Under the pieces are notes generated by a model that had not been told where the DNA came from, ran no database searches, and saw only the letters and a program-made list of their open reading frames with translations. DNA of 64,000 nucleotides from Macrobrachium rosenbergii (taxonomy: Eukaryota; Arthropoda; Malacostraca; Decapoda; Palaemonidae): the NCBI RefSeq assembly GCF_040412425.1, contig NC_089768.1:3156501-3220500 (forward strand). The letters are read 5' to 3'. A program made the translations under genes and the position numbers. Below are positions 34,669 to 44,762 of this stretch, piece after piece. Numbering within the stretch: position 1 is the stretch's first letter; each line of letters begins with the position of its first letter.

Positions 34669-35428
34669 CCAACTGGCTAAGGCAGACTAAGTTCAGACTA
34701 ACCTAAAATGTCCTGTCAGGCTTACCCACACAGCCTAGCTGATGCAGGAGAGGGTAAAACTTTAGAGTAATACTGCGCCCCCCTGGTTCGGTGATTAGCT
34801 TACCAGTTTACGCGCAAATTGGGTGCCACGTTTAGTACCACCCCCTGGGGATGAACGTAAAAGGCAAACAAAAAAGGGTAAATATCATAAACAACATAAT
34901 CCAACGCATACAAAGGCTAAAAGGCGTGAAGAGAGCTGCGGCAGTGGTCTTCAGTTTTACACCAGAAGCGGCTAAACCAGTGACTACAGCATCCTACTGC
35001 TACCTCTACCCTAGGCTGGCCTTTGCAGTCTCGGCAACGGTGGGATCCCTAGGGCCGCAGCACCTCTGCAGGAGGGTTAAACACCTCGGCCTACCTAGCC
35101 TAGGCTACGCTAAAACTCCTACGAAACCAGGTTCGGGCTAAAAGGCATTTGCTATCATTAAACTTCCGTCGGTTTATGTCTAAATGAGGCAGATTTCGAC
35201 TTTCAAGGAGAAGCCGCCACCACTTTCCTGTGACAAATGATCTTCGCGACAATAATCCGACGTGAAAATCGTGAAATTGAGAGTTGTTGAGCCTAGGTCT
35301 ATTGATTGACATGTCAGGAGGTACAGTAAAAGGGCCGAAGAGGCGAAGCTCCTCCGGACTCGCATCATCGGTGTCATATTAACTTATGCGCCTAATGTTG
35401 CCTTTGCCATACAAGACATGAACTTTAC
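34665..35428. other. No gene recognised
   Basis: Moderately GC-rich sequence (34740-35150) without recognisable motifs in either strand's frames. It may be intron sequence of the minus-strand RS gene if the first-exon model at 35429-35434 is right. Confidence 0.35.
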
Positions 35429-35434
35429 CTCCAT
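35429..35434 (-). CDS. Candidate first coding exon (ATG GAG) of the RS gene
   Basis: On the minus strand ATG (35434-35432) and GAG are followed directly by a donor, gtaaagtt. The phase-0 end matches the phase-0 start of the RS exon at 19378, and the junction would give a protein beginning ME-SPEGERHSRS. About 115-135 bp upstream are two CCAAT boxes on the same strand. An upstream ATG near 35498 opens only a three-codon uORF (ATG GTG GGA TAG). A very short first coding exon is known for some SR proteins such as TRA2. The link across 16 kb is inference. Confidence 0.3.
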
Positions 35435-35539
35435 GTTTAAGTAGTGAAGCCGATTACGAGTCTCGCTGTTGTATTGCGCCCTTTAGCTATCCCACCATGT
35501 ACACACAGTTGTTGAAGCGGCTGTAAGACGCCCTCCTAT

Positions 35540-35572
35540 TGGCTCAATTCGCAAGGGGTTCTGTGATTGGTC
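35540..35572. promoter_or_regulatory. Twin CCAAT boxes, candidate bidirectional promoter
   Basis: The plus strand has cctattggctc and gtgattggtcc, i.e. CCAAT on the minus strand (gagccaatagg, ggaccaatcac), about 22 bp apart, in a locally GC-richer stretch. To the left, on the minus strand, is the candidate ATG-GAG exon. To the right, on the plus strand, ATG at 35648 is followed 17 bases later by a donor-like gtaagtatt. No TATA box is evident. NF-Y-type paired CCAAT boxes are typical of housekeeping promoters. Confidence 0.35.
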
Positions 35573-35669
35573 CGTTAGAGCGTCCTCGGCAAGCTTTCTG
35601 TCCTTTTCAGACTTAAGTCAAGATCCCTGCGAAGTCCTTTGGTCAAAATGAAATTTCGACTCATGTAAG

Positions 35670-36747
35670 TATTATCACTAGAGGGTAATACATGCGATCA
35701 CTTCAATTTCTGCTTTTCATGTGAACAGCTTATTACCGGAAAAATTAAAACGTATTTCAGATCAGGGAGAGATTTTTACTAGCATGGAATTCTGAAGAAC
35801 TGGTGTCTTGTCATAAACAGCTCCTGGCACGTGGACATAGTGAGATCTCACCAACAGGATATTATTATTCATTCCACAGTCTGTAATGTGAAAGAAAGTA
35901 AAAACTACCGCGCTGTTAACTCCTACAACTGCCAACTTTTCAAACAAGTGAGATAATCAGACGTGTGACATTTCAACACATATAGCCTACCACTTTTCCC
36001 TTTTATTCGTCCCCCATTTTAGATCAATTAAAATTACTAACGCTAGCCATACAGCAGGCTTGTTGTCAGGTCATACTCCGTCGAAATAGCATGTAGGACC
36101 TGCATATTTATTTGTCATACACACTTATCCAGAGGCATTCGAAAATCACTCACGTACTCGTACTCCATACTAGCTGTCAAATCCACTCTACCATAAAATT
36201 AAGAAAATAAAAAAGATAATCTTTTTTCTTGAAACACGTGAGATTTTCAGTCTACAGTCTTTCATATGCATATCCGAAGGGTTTAAAACAAGTACAGCTT
36301 GGCTCAGATAACCTAAAACAACGCCTTAATCACGCTCTCATCCATTTTGCGTTCTTAAAAAATAAAGGAAAAAGCTACCTGGGAGAGGAAAGCAGTGACG
36401 TCCCTTGTGTTTCTAGCTGATGCCCTGGTTCCTGAAAGTCTCCTCTAAGTCTCTACCAACCCATGCCATGTCGATTGGCATCTTTTTGACAAAGAAGCAG
36501 GTGATCTTGGCGTGACACCGCGAGACATATGCTAGTTCACAAAATTTACAAATTCCCTTCTTTTCATAATTTTCATTTATGAAATTTTAATTCTTGCATA
36601 CACTCTGAAAAGCATGTTGTAAGGTGTTTGAAACCAATTTCCTCCTTCAAATATCTCGTTTTACATAGATTTTAGGGCTTGTAAATATTTAGTTGGATGC
36701 TCAAAATTAGGATGTCAGTTAACTTTTAACTAAAGGGATAAGAACTT
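35670..36747. other. No gene recognised
   Basis: Anonymous AT-rich DNA; small frames have no motifs. Confidence 0.5.
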
Positions 36748-37020
36748 ATGCCGGCATCACATTTTGACGATTCGAGACCCGACCGTTGTAATTTGCCCAT
36801 TACGACGCGGTTTCGCTCGGGTACGACCAAATCGGCAACAATCGGCATGATTCGTAACGCGTCGCCGAGTTTGACGACGTCCGCCAAGTGGTGGTGTAGG
36901 TGGGAGGCTGCACGACGCGGTCGAGTCACGACGACTGTCAAAAGTCCCCATGTAATGACGCAACTGTGTCGTAATGTCTTTGCGACTGACGAGACGGCGT
37001 CAGCATTGGATTACATCAGA
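36748..37020. other. CpG-dense block
   Basis: About 270 bp unusually rich in CG dinucleotides compared with both flanks (for example ttacgacgcggtttcgctcg and cacgacgcggtcgagtcacg). Weakly complementary ends (ttgacgattcgagac and the complement of gtcacgacgactgtcaa) suggest a diverged MITE, but a CpG-island-like regulatory stretch is also possible. The open frames are low-complexity artefacts. Confidence 0.35.
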
Positions 37021-37106
37021 CATAACTAGCAATGTAGACATGCAGCATCCAGTATGATGTACCCCATGTACTTGGCAGCGTGTGCAGTGGGGATGCGCAG
37101 TAGTCT

Positions 37107-37738
37107 TGTAAGAGACCCCATCGCGCTGATCGCGGTCTCTTTCAAGCACACGTGTGTGTGCGTCATACCTTCAGAGGGACCCAGACAAAAACAAGAGCAT
37201 CCCATTTTCTCTCTCTCTCAAGGAACGCAACTTCTACCATACAATATTTCCGTCTGTTTCTCCCTAACCATTGTTGTCTCGATTTATGTACAATCACCAC
37301 TACTTGCATTGCCATGCAAGCATTCTAATCATGTACTCATAATGTTCTACCGAATCTTCTGTATCAAACTGTATGTATGTTTCTGTTTGTGAAGACACCA
37401 AACGTCTCGCTATTTCACATATATTATGCTACTGCATTGTATTCATTAATCTGTCTCAAATCATGCAATGGCCATATGTAGAATTTCCTGGCCTTTCCAT
37501 TGATATATGTTTTATCACTATACGTTTATTATGTCTCTCACAATCGCCATCTGTTTGTCTGCCGACAAACACAGATGTCCAAAATATTACCTCTGTTTTG
37601 CCCTGTCTGTGTGTAGATACTACTTTGTGGCGCGCACCAGCCAATAACAACTTGGAAGATTCTGTACATTTTTCAGTAAGGAACCACCAATAAACCAGTC
37701 AACACCCAGCCAGTATGTCACTCTATCCGATCCTTACA
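37107..37738 (+). repeat. 5' LTR (632 bp)
   Basis: It runs from tgtaagagaccccatcgcgc to ctatccgatccttaca. It contains a ~43-bp segment after ggacccagac (with cattttctctctctctcaag) that LTR 2 lacks. Confidence 0.9.
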
Positions 37739-37739
37739 C

Positions 37740-37760
37740 TGGTGACCCTGGAGTGACCCG
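37740..37760 (+). promoter_or_regulatory. Putative tRNA primer-binding site
   Basis: TGG one base inside the 5' LTR starts tggtgaccctggagtgaccc, complementary to a CCA-ending tRNA 3' terminus. The tRNA was not identified. Confidence 0.6.
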
Positions 37761-38029
37761 AAGGAGCCAATGGCAGACGTCCGACTCAAGATGATGACCC
37801 ACGCGCCAACAAACCCTTTGCAACCTCCCCGCTTCCAGCCGTCCCCTAGTGCTCATTAGATGTCCAACCCTCCAAGATGACCCATCCCACCACAGGAGCC
37901 CTGGACACCTCCTCCAGGAAGCCTGACGCTGCCCCCGAACTCGCAACAGACGAGCTGACCAACGAAGGACCAGCCGACATCATCCTTCAGCCTGCTGCCG
38001 TCCCCCTTGAGCTGGCTACCTAAGGATCT

Positions 38030-38048
38030 TGCTTTTGGGGGGGAGTAT
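38030..38048 (+). promoter_or_regulatory. Polypurine tract
   Basis: ttttgggggggagtat immediately precedes LTR 2 and would prime plus-strand DNA synthesis. Confidence 0.7.
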
Positions 38049-38637
38049 TGTAAGAGACCCCATCGCGCCGATCGCGGTCTCTTTCAAGCACACGTGTGTG
38101 TGCGTCATACCTTCAGAGGGACCCAGACTTCTACCATACAATATTTCCGTCTGTTTCTCCCTAACCATTGTTGTCTTGATTTATGTACAAACACCACTAC
38201 TTGCATTGCCAAGCAAGCATTCTAATCATGTACTCATAATGTTCTACCGAATCTTCTGTATCAAACTGTATGTATGTTTCTGTTTGTGAAGACGCCAAAT
38301 GTCTCGCCATTTCACATATATTATGCTGCTGCATTGTATTCACTAATCTGTCTCGAATCTCGTGCAATAGGCCACATGTGGAATTTCCTGGCCTTTCCAT
38401 TGATATACGTTTTATCACTGTACGTTTATTATGTCTCTCACAATTGCCATCTGTTTGTCTGCCGACAAACACAGATATCTGAAACATTACCTCTGTTTTG
38501 CCCTGTCTGTGTGTAGATACTACTTTGCGGCTTGCACCAGCCAGTAACAACTTCGGAGATTCTGTACACTTTCAGTAAGGAACCACCAATAAACCAGTCA
38601 ACGCCCAGCCAGTATGTCACTCTATCCGATCCTTACA
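38049..38637 (+). repeat. 3' LTR (589 bp)
   Basis: Near-identical to the 5' LTR apart from the ~43-bp deletion and scattered substitutions; it ends atccgatccttaca. Confidence 0.9.
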
Positions 38638-38650
38638 GTCTGACTGAGTC

Positions 38651-38700
38651 ACGTGTTTTGCAGGCATAAAAGGGTGCGTGCCAGGATCTCCGTCCTCACT
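38651..38700 (+). promoter_or_regulatory. E-box and TATA-box core promoter candidate
   Basis: CACGTG (38650-38655, in gagtcacgtgttt) is followed about 10 bp later by a TATA-like ggcataaaaggg (38662-38673). About 25-35 bp downstream lies a pyrimidine-rich initiator-like cctcactcatctttcac. An ATG with good context follows at 38753. The LTR element inserted only about 10 bp upstream of the E-box. Confidence 0.5.
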
Positions 38701-38752
38701 CATCTTTCACTTCTGACTTCTATGCGTGACCCTCGCTGCTTTAGCATTCACC

Positions 38753-38854
38753 ATGCCCCAGAACATCGTGAAGGTGAAGAAGATTGTTCCGCATAAGGAA
38801 GCCTCACAAGCCACCTCTTCTGCATCATGTACTTCTGCTGAAGATGGATGTTGA
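38753..38854 (+). CDS. 33-codon ORF downstream of a TATA promoter, unknown
   Basis: The ATG in ttcaccATGccccag opens 33 codons and ends at TGA (38852-38854). The N-terminal half is basic (starts MPQNIVKVKKIVPHKEA) and the rest is rich in Ser, Ala and Thr with two cysteines, ending in DGC. It lies about 80 bp downstream of a plausible TATA box with a short leader of typical length and no upstream ATG in frame. I do not recognise the family. It may be a complete micropeptide, or the first exon of a longer product if an internal donor (aag|gtgaag near 38770) is used. The following 600 bp resemble a U-rich 3' UTR. Confidence 0.35.
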   Translation: MPQNIVKVKKIVPHKEASQATSSASCTSAEDGC

Positions 38855-39657
38855 TCCTTAAAGCAAACACCGTCAGTCATATGTCAACCACACTTGCACA
38901 CAAAGTTGGAGTTTTTTGTTTACATTCTGTGAGAGAGAGAGAGAGATGTATTGAATTCAGTTTGCTCTAACTTAAAAATCTTAGTTTGATTTGTAGTTAA
39001 CGTAAAAATGTGAGCAGTATTAAAGAGGAGGAAATTTCATTTCATCTTCATTTCCATCAGTGTATTGCTTTGTGTGTTTCATCTTTATCCTTTAACTCTT
39101 TTTATTTCTTTTGTTTTTGTGTAATTTTTTTGTTTTATTGTGATCTTGTTCTTGTGGAGAGCATTTTTATTCAGTGCTAAATTTTGTGAACAAAAATTGT
39201 TAAAGTGTAACATCCACTGGTATAATTTAATTCCATGGCGGATCCTGAAGCAGCATTTTAAAGCCTCAAACTGACGTTTCTAATACTTGAAAATAGAGAG
39301 TAGTAATGAAATAGTGGTGAATTCACATTGAGTTCCTCAGTGTCTTGAATGAAATAACCTGACGTCTAGGGTGATCAGAAACCCCATGTCAGCAAGCATC
39401 CAAGAGAGATTTTGACTGATAGAAAGACAATACAGTGTTTATCAAATGACTTAAGTCTTCAGAATTGTGGAACCCATTGCTGAATTACTGTACTGATTGT
39501 GCAAGTTTATTCATCTTTTTAGTGTGTCATGGAGAGTGCAGCCTTGAGCACTTCGAGCTAAACCATGGTTGCAGAAGGTAGAAAGTTTTTCCTTAAATTA
39601 ATCTCCACTTGCTCCCAGAGTGGTTATAACAGCCAAACTAAAGAAAGTACAAGAAAC

Positions 39658-39659
<2 letters not shown>
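38855..39659. other. Possible 3' UTR, then anonymous DNA
   Basis: T-rich sequence with a short GA tract (38932-38946). A second strong-context start, ccATGGCGG near 39236, opens only eight codons. No repeat family is recognised. Confidence 0.3.

Positions 39660-39728
<69 letters not shown>
39660..39728. repeat. (AT)n microsatellite
   Basis: AT tract of about 69 bp with AT-rich imperfect extension to 39765. Confidence 0.95.
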
Positions 39729-39734
<6 letters not shown>

Positions 39735-39784
39735 GTATATATATCTATATATACTTGTATATATTTTCATGTATTTAGAATATT

Positions 39785-40885
39785 CGTCCCTCCAGTCCAT
39801 TGACTAGGAAATAAAATTTCATGGCGGCTGGAGGAGACCCCACTAGGCACCCTAACCCCAATATCATATGATTTTGAGGGACAGAAAGCCATTAGGGAAG
39901 AAAGACCAGTCAGGACAGTAATTGGGCTGCTAGTCTGACCCTTAGTTAGTCTTAACTATAAGACCTATTTCCCTTCGACCTTTGTACTGGTTGTTATTGC
40001 CTTTCCAGATAAACCGATGTCCTGTACCCGTCCATAAAATTGAATGGGGGGTCTCGGTGACCTCTCTGTCTCACTCTGCGTCAGACCTCTACAGAGCAAG
40101 GTCGCTGAAGCTCAACAGTGCTAAGCTGGTGCTGTTCTGCCCTCTTACCACTGGCCACGTGTTGGGACTTCTGCAGCTGGAATTCATCTTTTGCAAGAGA
40201 GCTCCATGCACAGATGCAACAAGGTACGTCTTGAAGTTCCAAGTAACGCCATTGCTCTTTTCCTTCTCGTGAATTTCTCTCCATTTTCAGTACCTCCAAT
40301 TTTCCACTCTCCTGAACAAAGTCCCTTTGTTTTCCACAGCCTAGCATGAACATTTGCCCTCATGACTTGTTCCAAGCTTAAATTAAGTTTGTTCTGTGAT
40401 AATAATTAGAGCATTCCCACAATAGTTTACCATGTGTTAATTAAATCTAATTGACAGTCCCCTTCCTCGTGAATAATTAATTTCATGTGAGAGAAAGTCT
40501 TTGTGTCACTGTCTGACCTGAAATTCTTTTCCAGAATCCTGGGATCTGGCTCTTCAAAGTTCTGCCCCTGCTTGCAAAACAATTGCCTTTGAAGACTCGT
40601 TTCCATCTTGCCACGTGCAAGAATCTTCTGCAACAGCAGTCCACAGGGGCCACGTGTCAGGCCTCTCAGCGTTATCGTTGTGCTAATGTAAAATAATTTA
40701 TCATCCAGTCTTAAGCAGTTTGTAAGATTCGTGTTAACCTTTTATTTATTGGCTATTTGTAATTACACCTTTTATTGCACACTGCATATGACTTGATGGC
40801 TTGACTGCCAGCCCATCCATATTAATTTCTAGTTGCAAAGGTTGTAAATAAATTACTCTAAACTAACCAACTTGTATGAAAGGCG
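39785..40885. other. Anonymous DNA with LTR-like junctions
   Basis: Two places have an AATAAA-type signal followed by a PBS-like stretch: aaataaaatttca then tggcggctggaggagacc (39810-39842), and gtaaataaattactct...gaaaggcgacctt (40846-40885). They could be ends of solo LTRs, but matching LTR starts were not found. No coding domain is seen. Confidence 0.25.
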
Positions 40886-41021
40886 ACCTTCCCATTTTTT
40901 TTAACAGATGTAATTTCAAGGTAAGACATACTATTAATTACATTTATTGTTTATGTTCTGAGCTCTAGGTGTTGGCCCCTAAGGCAAATTACATTCAAAA
41001 TCAAATTTAACTCTTCCAGTG

Positions 41022-41283
<262 letters not shown>

Positions 41284-41369
41284 ACAGACTTGATAGAATT
41301 CGCCAATTGTTGACAAAAACGGTTACACAGATCAAATAATTGAAACTGCATTATTAAAAAATAAAATGG

Positions 41370-42354
41370 ATGAATTTTAGCAACCCAACACGACGGCGAA
41401 CAAAGAGAGCGTGATTATTTACCATCATCTGCATTATGGGTCGACATGGTCTACATACATGGAGGAATACCGCACACTACGTGGGATAGATATCAGAGGC
41501 ATAATCCCAAAAGCTCCTTACCTCAAAATAAACCTCAGAATATATAGTAAACCTAACCTTGTAGCAGCCCTAAAATGATGAACAGCACCCCGCTCTAGAG
41601 GACCGATGTGCACGAACGTAGTTTACAGATTCACTTGTTATTAAAATGTAAAATAAAGTACACAAAATGGGTATTATCAAATGCATATGAACTTGAAAAA
41701 CATTGCACAAGTAAATACGTGAATAATATTTGAATTCATGAAATTAATGCACTTCCATTCCAAATTTTTCCTATTTAGGTTATGTTGAATTTTTATGAAA
41801 ATTTGTGCATATTAAATTAATGTTATTTGTAATAATATTTGAAATTATGAAATATACTCCATTTCAAATATCTTTCTTATTATGTTATATTGTTGATATA
41901 ATTGTTATGAAAACTTTGTATAAAATTAATTGATATTTGTAATGAAATAAAAAAAAAAGATTCACTTGTCCAGAGATGTGTAAATCTCACAGCCAAAAAC
42001 TACATCGGGCACACTACAACAACCCTTCGGAGGCGTATGCTGGCTCATAGAAATCAAGGGGCCATTCATCAACATTATATAGATGTGCACGAAAGGAAGC
42101 CATCCCTACAAGAGTTGATAGAAGGCATACAGGTCGTACACAAAGAGGATAACTATGGTCGCCTCTTAATAGCTGAAGCGGTAAGCATCACTATCAAGAA
42201 ACCTACCCTGAATATCCAACGAGAGTCGGATCATATACTCCCCTCCAGCAGGAGAAGGAATACGCGAGCCAACACGGACCAGACAGCACACCCTCAACCA
42301 CTGGGCACATCGCGCCCCTTAGGGGACACCAGAGCACCTTTAGAGGCCAAGTAA
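41370..42354 (+). mobile_element. Penelope-like element 3' part with GIY-YIG endonuclease
   Basis: The plus strand reads the PLE linker (YLKINLRIYSKPNLVAALKM near 41510-41575, the 'L.L.IYYK..' block), then NVVYRFTC, which continues after a 319-bp insertion as CPEMCKS, NYIGHTTTTLRRRM and QGAIHQHYIDVHERKPSLQE, with the catalytic-glutamate helix LLIAEAVSITIKKPTLNIQ (to about 42225). A hydrophilic tail ends at 42354. The GIY-YIG core is represented by VYRF...YIG. One or two frame shifts occur near 42000. It is a truncated relic without the RT core. Confidence 0.8.
41639..41957 (+). mobile_element. A-tailed retroposed insert with exact 12-bp TSD
   Basis: A 319-bp AT-rich sequence bounded by identical direct repeats agattcacttgt (41627-41638 and 41958-41969). 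It ends in aatgaaataaaaaaaaa, i.e. a poly-A signal-like AATAAA merging into an A tail, which gives the plus orientation. No coding frame and no polymerase III boxes are visible, so it looks like a retroposed 3' end of an RNA rather than a tRNA-type SINE. It internally repeats a ~110-bp motif (aataatatttgaattcatga / aataatatttgaaattatga). Confidence 0.85.
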
Positions 42355-43008
42355 CATGCTTGCTCAAACCGCTGAGGCCCCGCCCAACACGAACCTCGAG
42401 TCGTAATTAGAGTAAAGCATCTGGACGCACACTTGCACTCAAATATTATACACATTTATGTATAAACAGACACTTGTTTATTTGTACCTTTTACATACGT
42501 TATACATACATTTCTTTATTTTTGTATCTTATTTTTTGTATTTGCAAATCTCCATGTGAGATTTTACTAAATTTTAAACACTAATTTAATGAAACACTAA
42601 GCACATGGTATTATAATTTAAATATTTATTTAACCATATGTTTAGTTTTATTTTTGTTGTCATACATGCTCATTTTACCCAAAACAATGCCCTGAAATGG
42701 TTAACCTTTTAATCCCTCGACCAACCGGTACCCAGATCTCAAGGTCATTATCCCCACATGGTGATTTAAATAGGTTGAAATGCCAGTTTGCAAGTCAGTA
42801 TTCGCTTGATAATGCCATAAAAGGCAAAACAACTGTCGCGACAAAAACCAATATATGGAAGAAGGAAACCTGACGAACGAGAATTGGAAAAAGCTCCGAC
42901 TGTATGAAGATACCTGCAAGAAGCTTATTGTTGCCACTAAAGCAATTGCTTTTAACGAAAAAGAAAAATGTGTGTATAATATACACATATACATACATAT
43001 ACATACAT
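42355..43008. other. No gene recognised
   Basis: AT-rich DNA, possibly the 3' UTR of the PLE at first (to about 42700). Nothing else is identifiable. Confidence 0.4.
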
Positions 43009-43995
43009 GGTGTCCATAAAGTCATGATGCAATTAAAAAACTTGTACCTTCGTAAGTATTCATGATAAAATTAACCTGTAAAAAGGATAAGAAAGCTTGA
43101 TGTGTCTAGTTTTTCTGTTCTTCCGAAGTTTTATTTGTTATTTGTTTTGTCAAATATTTTTCACAATTTCTGAAACTTAAAAATGACTTCTTTTTCAGAA
43201 CTGCTGTTGACTCATGGCTTCACTAGAATAGAAAGTAAACTGCGTTCTTTGGTTGGCTGAGCTTAAATGTACTGTCGCTGTCCAAAGAAGGTTTACAACC
43301 CAGTACAATAAAGAGGCTCCACACAGGAATTGCATCGCCAGGTGGACGAAGAAATTTAAGGAAACAGGATCTGTTACTGATAACCCATGGTCTGGTAGAC
43401 CATGTGTTGATGAAGGAACTGTAGCATGTGTAGAACAGTCCTTTGAAAAAAACCTGAGAAAAGAGTCTAAGGCGAGCATCTTTGGAGATGAGGCTTTCAA
43501 AATCTACTGAGCATAAGATTCTGCAGAAAAAAATTTAAATGGAAGTATACAGAATTCAAATGCATCAAATGATGTTAGAAGAGGATTATCATACATGACT
43601 TACTTTCTGTAATCAGTTTAATGAAAGAATTAATACTGATCATGCATTTCTGAATAATTTAATGTTTTCTGACAAGCAACATTCCTCTCTGTGTGGTGCT
43701 TCTTGCTGTACTGGGTTGTTAACCTTCTTTGTACAACGACAGTACATTTCAGCACAGCCAACCAAAGAACGCGGTTTACTTTCTCTTCTAGTGAAGCCGT
43801 GGGTCAACAGCAGTTCTGAAAAAGAAGTTAGTTTTAAGTTTCAGAAACCGTTAAATTTTTTTTTATAAAACACATAATAAATAAAACATCAGAAGAACAG
43901 AAAACTAGACACGTCAAACTTTCTTATTCTTTTTACAGATTAATTCTATCATGTATTGTTATGAAGCTACAAGTATTTTAAATTGCACTATGACT
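43009..43995 (+). mobile_element. Mariner-like transposon, foldback derivative
   Basis: The ends are inverted repeats starting ggtgtccataaagtcatgat (43009) and finishing atgactttatggacacc (43995), extending inward for about 280 bp on each side (to about 43290 and from about 43715). The right arm contains the complement of the transposase start (gacagtacatttcagcacag), so the element is a 5' half joined to an inverted copy of its own 5' end. It cannot encode a full transposase. Target duplication was not resolved because the flanks are ACAT-type repeats. Confidence 0.75.
43253..43690 (+). pseudogene. Mariner-like transposase N-terminus
   Basis: The 85-codon frame 43253-43510 encodes the helix-turn-helix DNA-binding part: CTVAVQRRFTTQYNKEAPHR, IARWTKKFKETGSVTDNPWS and GRPCVDEGT, the 'V.RRFR..YGK..PTR.SI.RW...F.ETGSV.D..RSGRP' pattern of mariner-like transposases. 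After a stop, other frames continue with a segment like LEEDYHT...FCNQFNERINTDHAFLNN and MFSDKQHSSLCG, where the family has the catalytic 'FSDEA.FHL.G'; D is kept and E is changed. Sequence then runs into the inverted terminal arm. Confidence 0.75.
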
Positions 43996-44017
43996 TTATG
44001 GACACCCTGCATATACA

Positions 44018-44019
<2 letters not shown>

Positions 44020-44066
<47 letters not shown>
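44020..44066. repeat. (AT)n microsatellite
   Basis: AT tract followed by TACA/CATA repeats, directly beside the mariner-like element's right end. Confidence 0.95.
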
Positions 44067-44070
<4 letters not shown>

Positions 44071-44291
44071 CATACATATACACATTTGCATACACACATA
44101 TATATATTATTATAAATATTCGCCAAAATAGGGGTTAAACTCCCATCCATCGAGTAGGGGGACATAAACGACCAGGATCAGAGTCGAAGTGAACTTTTGG
44201 TTGCTGTTTTTGAGAAGGGTCAAACCAGGTAGCTAGATCAGAGTTCTCCACAGAGAATCCCCAGATTCAGTGGTAGCTAATCCCCCTTACC

Positions 44292-44762
44292 ATGAGGTTT
44301 ACCTTAATAAACCTCCTGTTGTGCCTTTTGTCTGCTGGTATCTTAAATGTTTCAGAAAGCCGTTGGAACCCTTGTTTCGAAGAAGGAGCGTCAGCCCTGT
44401 GGCTGTCTATGGGAGAAACAGCTTCCTTTCCAGCCGGGTGCCCTTCAGTCTTTGCCCAGCTCCTCCTCGAGACAGAAGTCTTGCTACTCAACGTGTCTTT
44501 GCTGTGGCACACGTGCCAGGAACTGGAACTTAGGTCACAAGCGATCTTGGCGACAAAACGCCATGCACTGTTAATGAAGACAAGCCCCTCACCCGCTACT
44601 GTTGCAACGTGCGCTTGCACAGAATCACCCACGGTGCGTCTGAAGTTAGCATTTCAGTTACCAGTTCCCCCTTTTCCTCCAACTGAACTTATAATTTCCT
44701 TTTCACAAATTTCTCGCCCCATTAAATGCTTCTTAAGGGACCCGTTATCACTGCTTCTGTGA
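44292..44762 (+). CDS. 156-codon ORF with signal-peptide-like start, uncertain
   Basis: It starts MRFTLINLLLCLLSAGI, a hydrophobic core of about 14 residues followed by polar sequence, which resembles a secretion signal. The remainder (for example LWHTCQELELRSQAILATK) shows no known domain and no conserved cysteine pattern. Overlapping frames on both strands are also open for 70-120 codons, which weakens the case. About 480 bp downstream an AATAAAG followed by tggcgacc suggests that the region may be part of an LTR. Treat as hypothetical. Confidence 0.15.
   Translation: MRFTLINLLLCLLSAGILNVSESRWNPCFEEGASALWLSMGETASFPAGCPSVFAQLLLETEVLLLNVSLLWHTCQELELRSQAILATKRHALLMKTSPSPATVATCACTESPTVRLKLAFQLPVPPFPPTELIISFSQISRPIKCFLRDPLSLLL

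Larger units (their letters stand above)
37107..38637 (+). mobile_element. Miniature LTR retrotransposon (TRIM-like)
   Basis: Two direct LTRs (37107-37738 and 38049-38637) enclose only about 310 bp. The LTRs begin TGTAAGAG and end CCTTACA, forming the short inverted TG...CA ends. A 4-bp duplication, gtct, flanks the element (37103-37106, 38638-38641). A primer-binding-site-like tggtgaccctggagtgaccc starts at 37740, one base after LTR 1. A purine tract, ttttgggggggagta, precedes LTR 2. The interior has no gag or pol. Replication would depend on a Ty3/gypsy-like partner. The orientation is plus from the PBS/PPT positions. Confidence 0.9.

Noticed and set aside
38753..38854. Metallothionein-like small protein
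   Set aside because: Only two cysteines and no C-x-C motifs.
44267..44632. Minus-strand 121-codon frame opposite the 44.3-kb ORF
   Set aside because: No motif and no start or splice context; open frames occur on both strands here.
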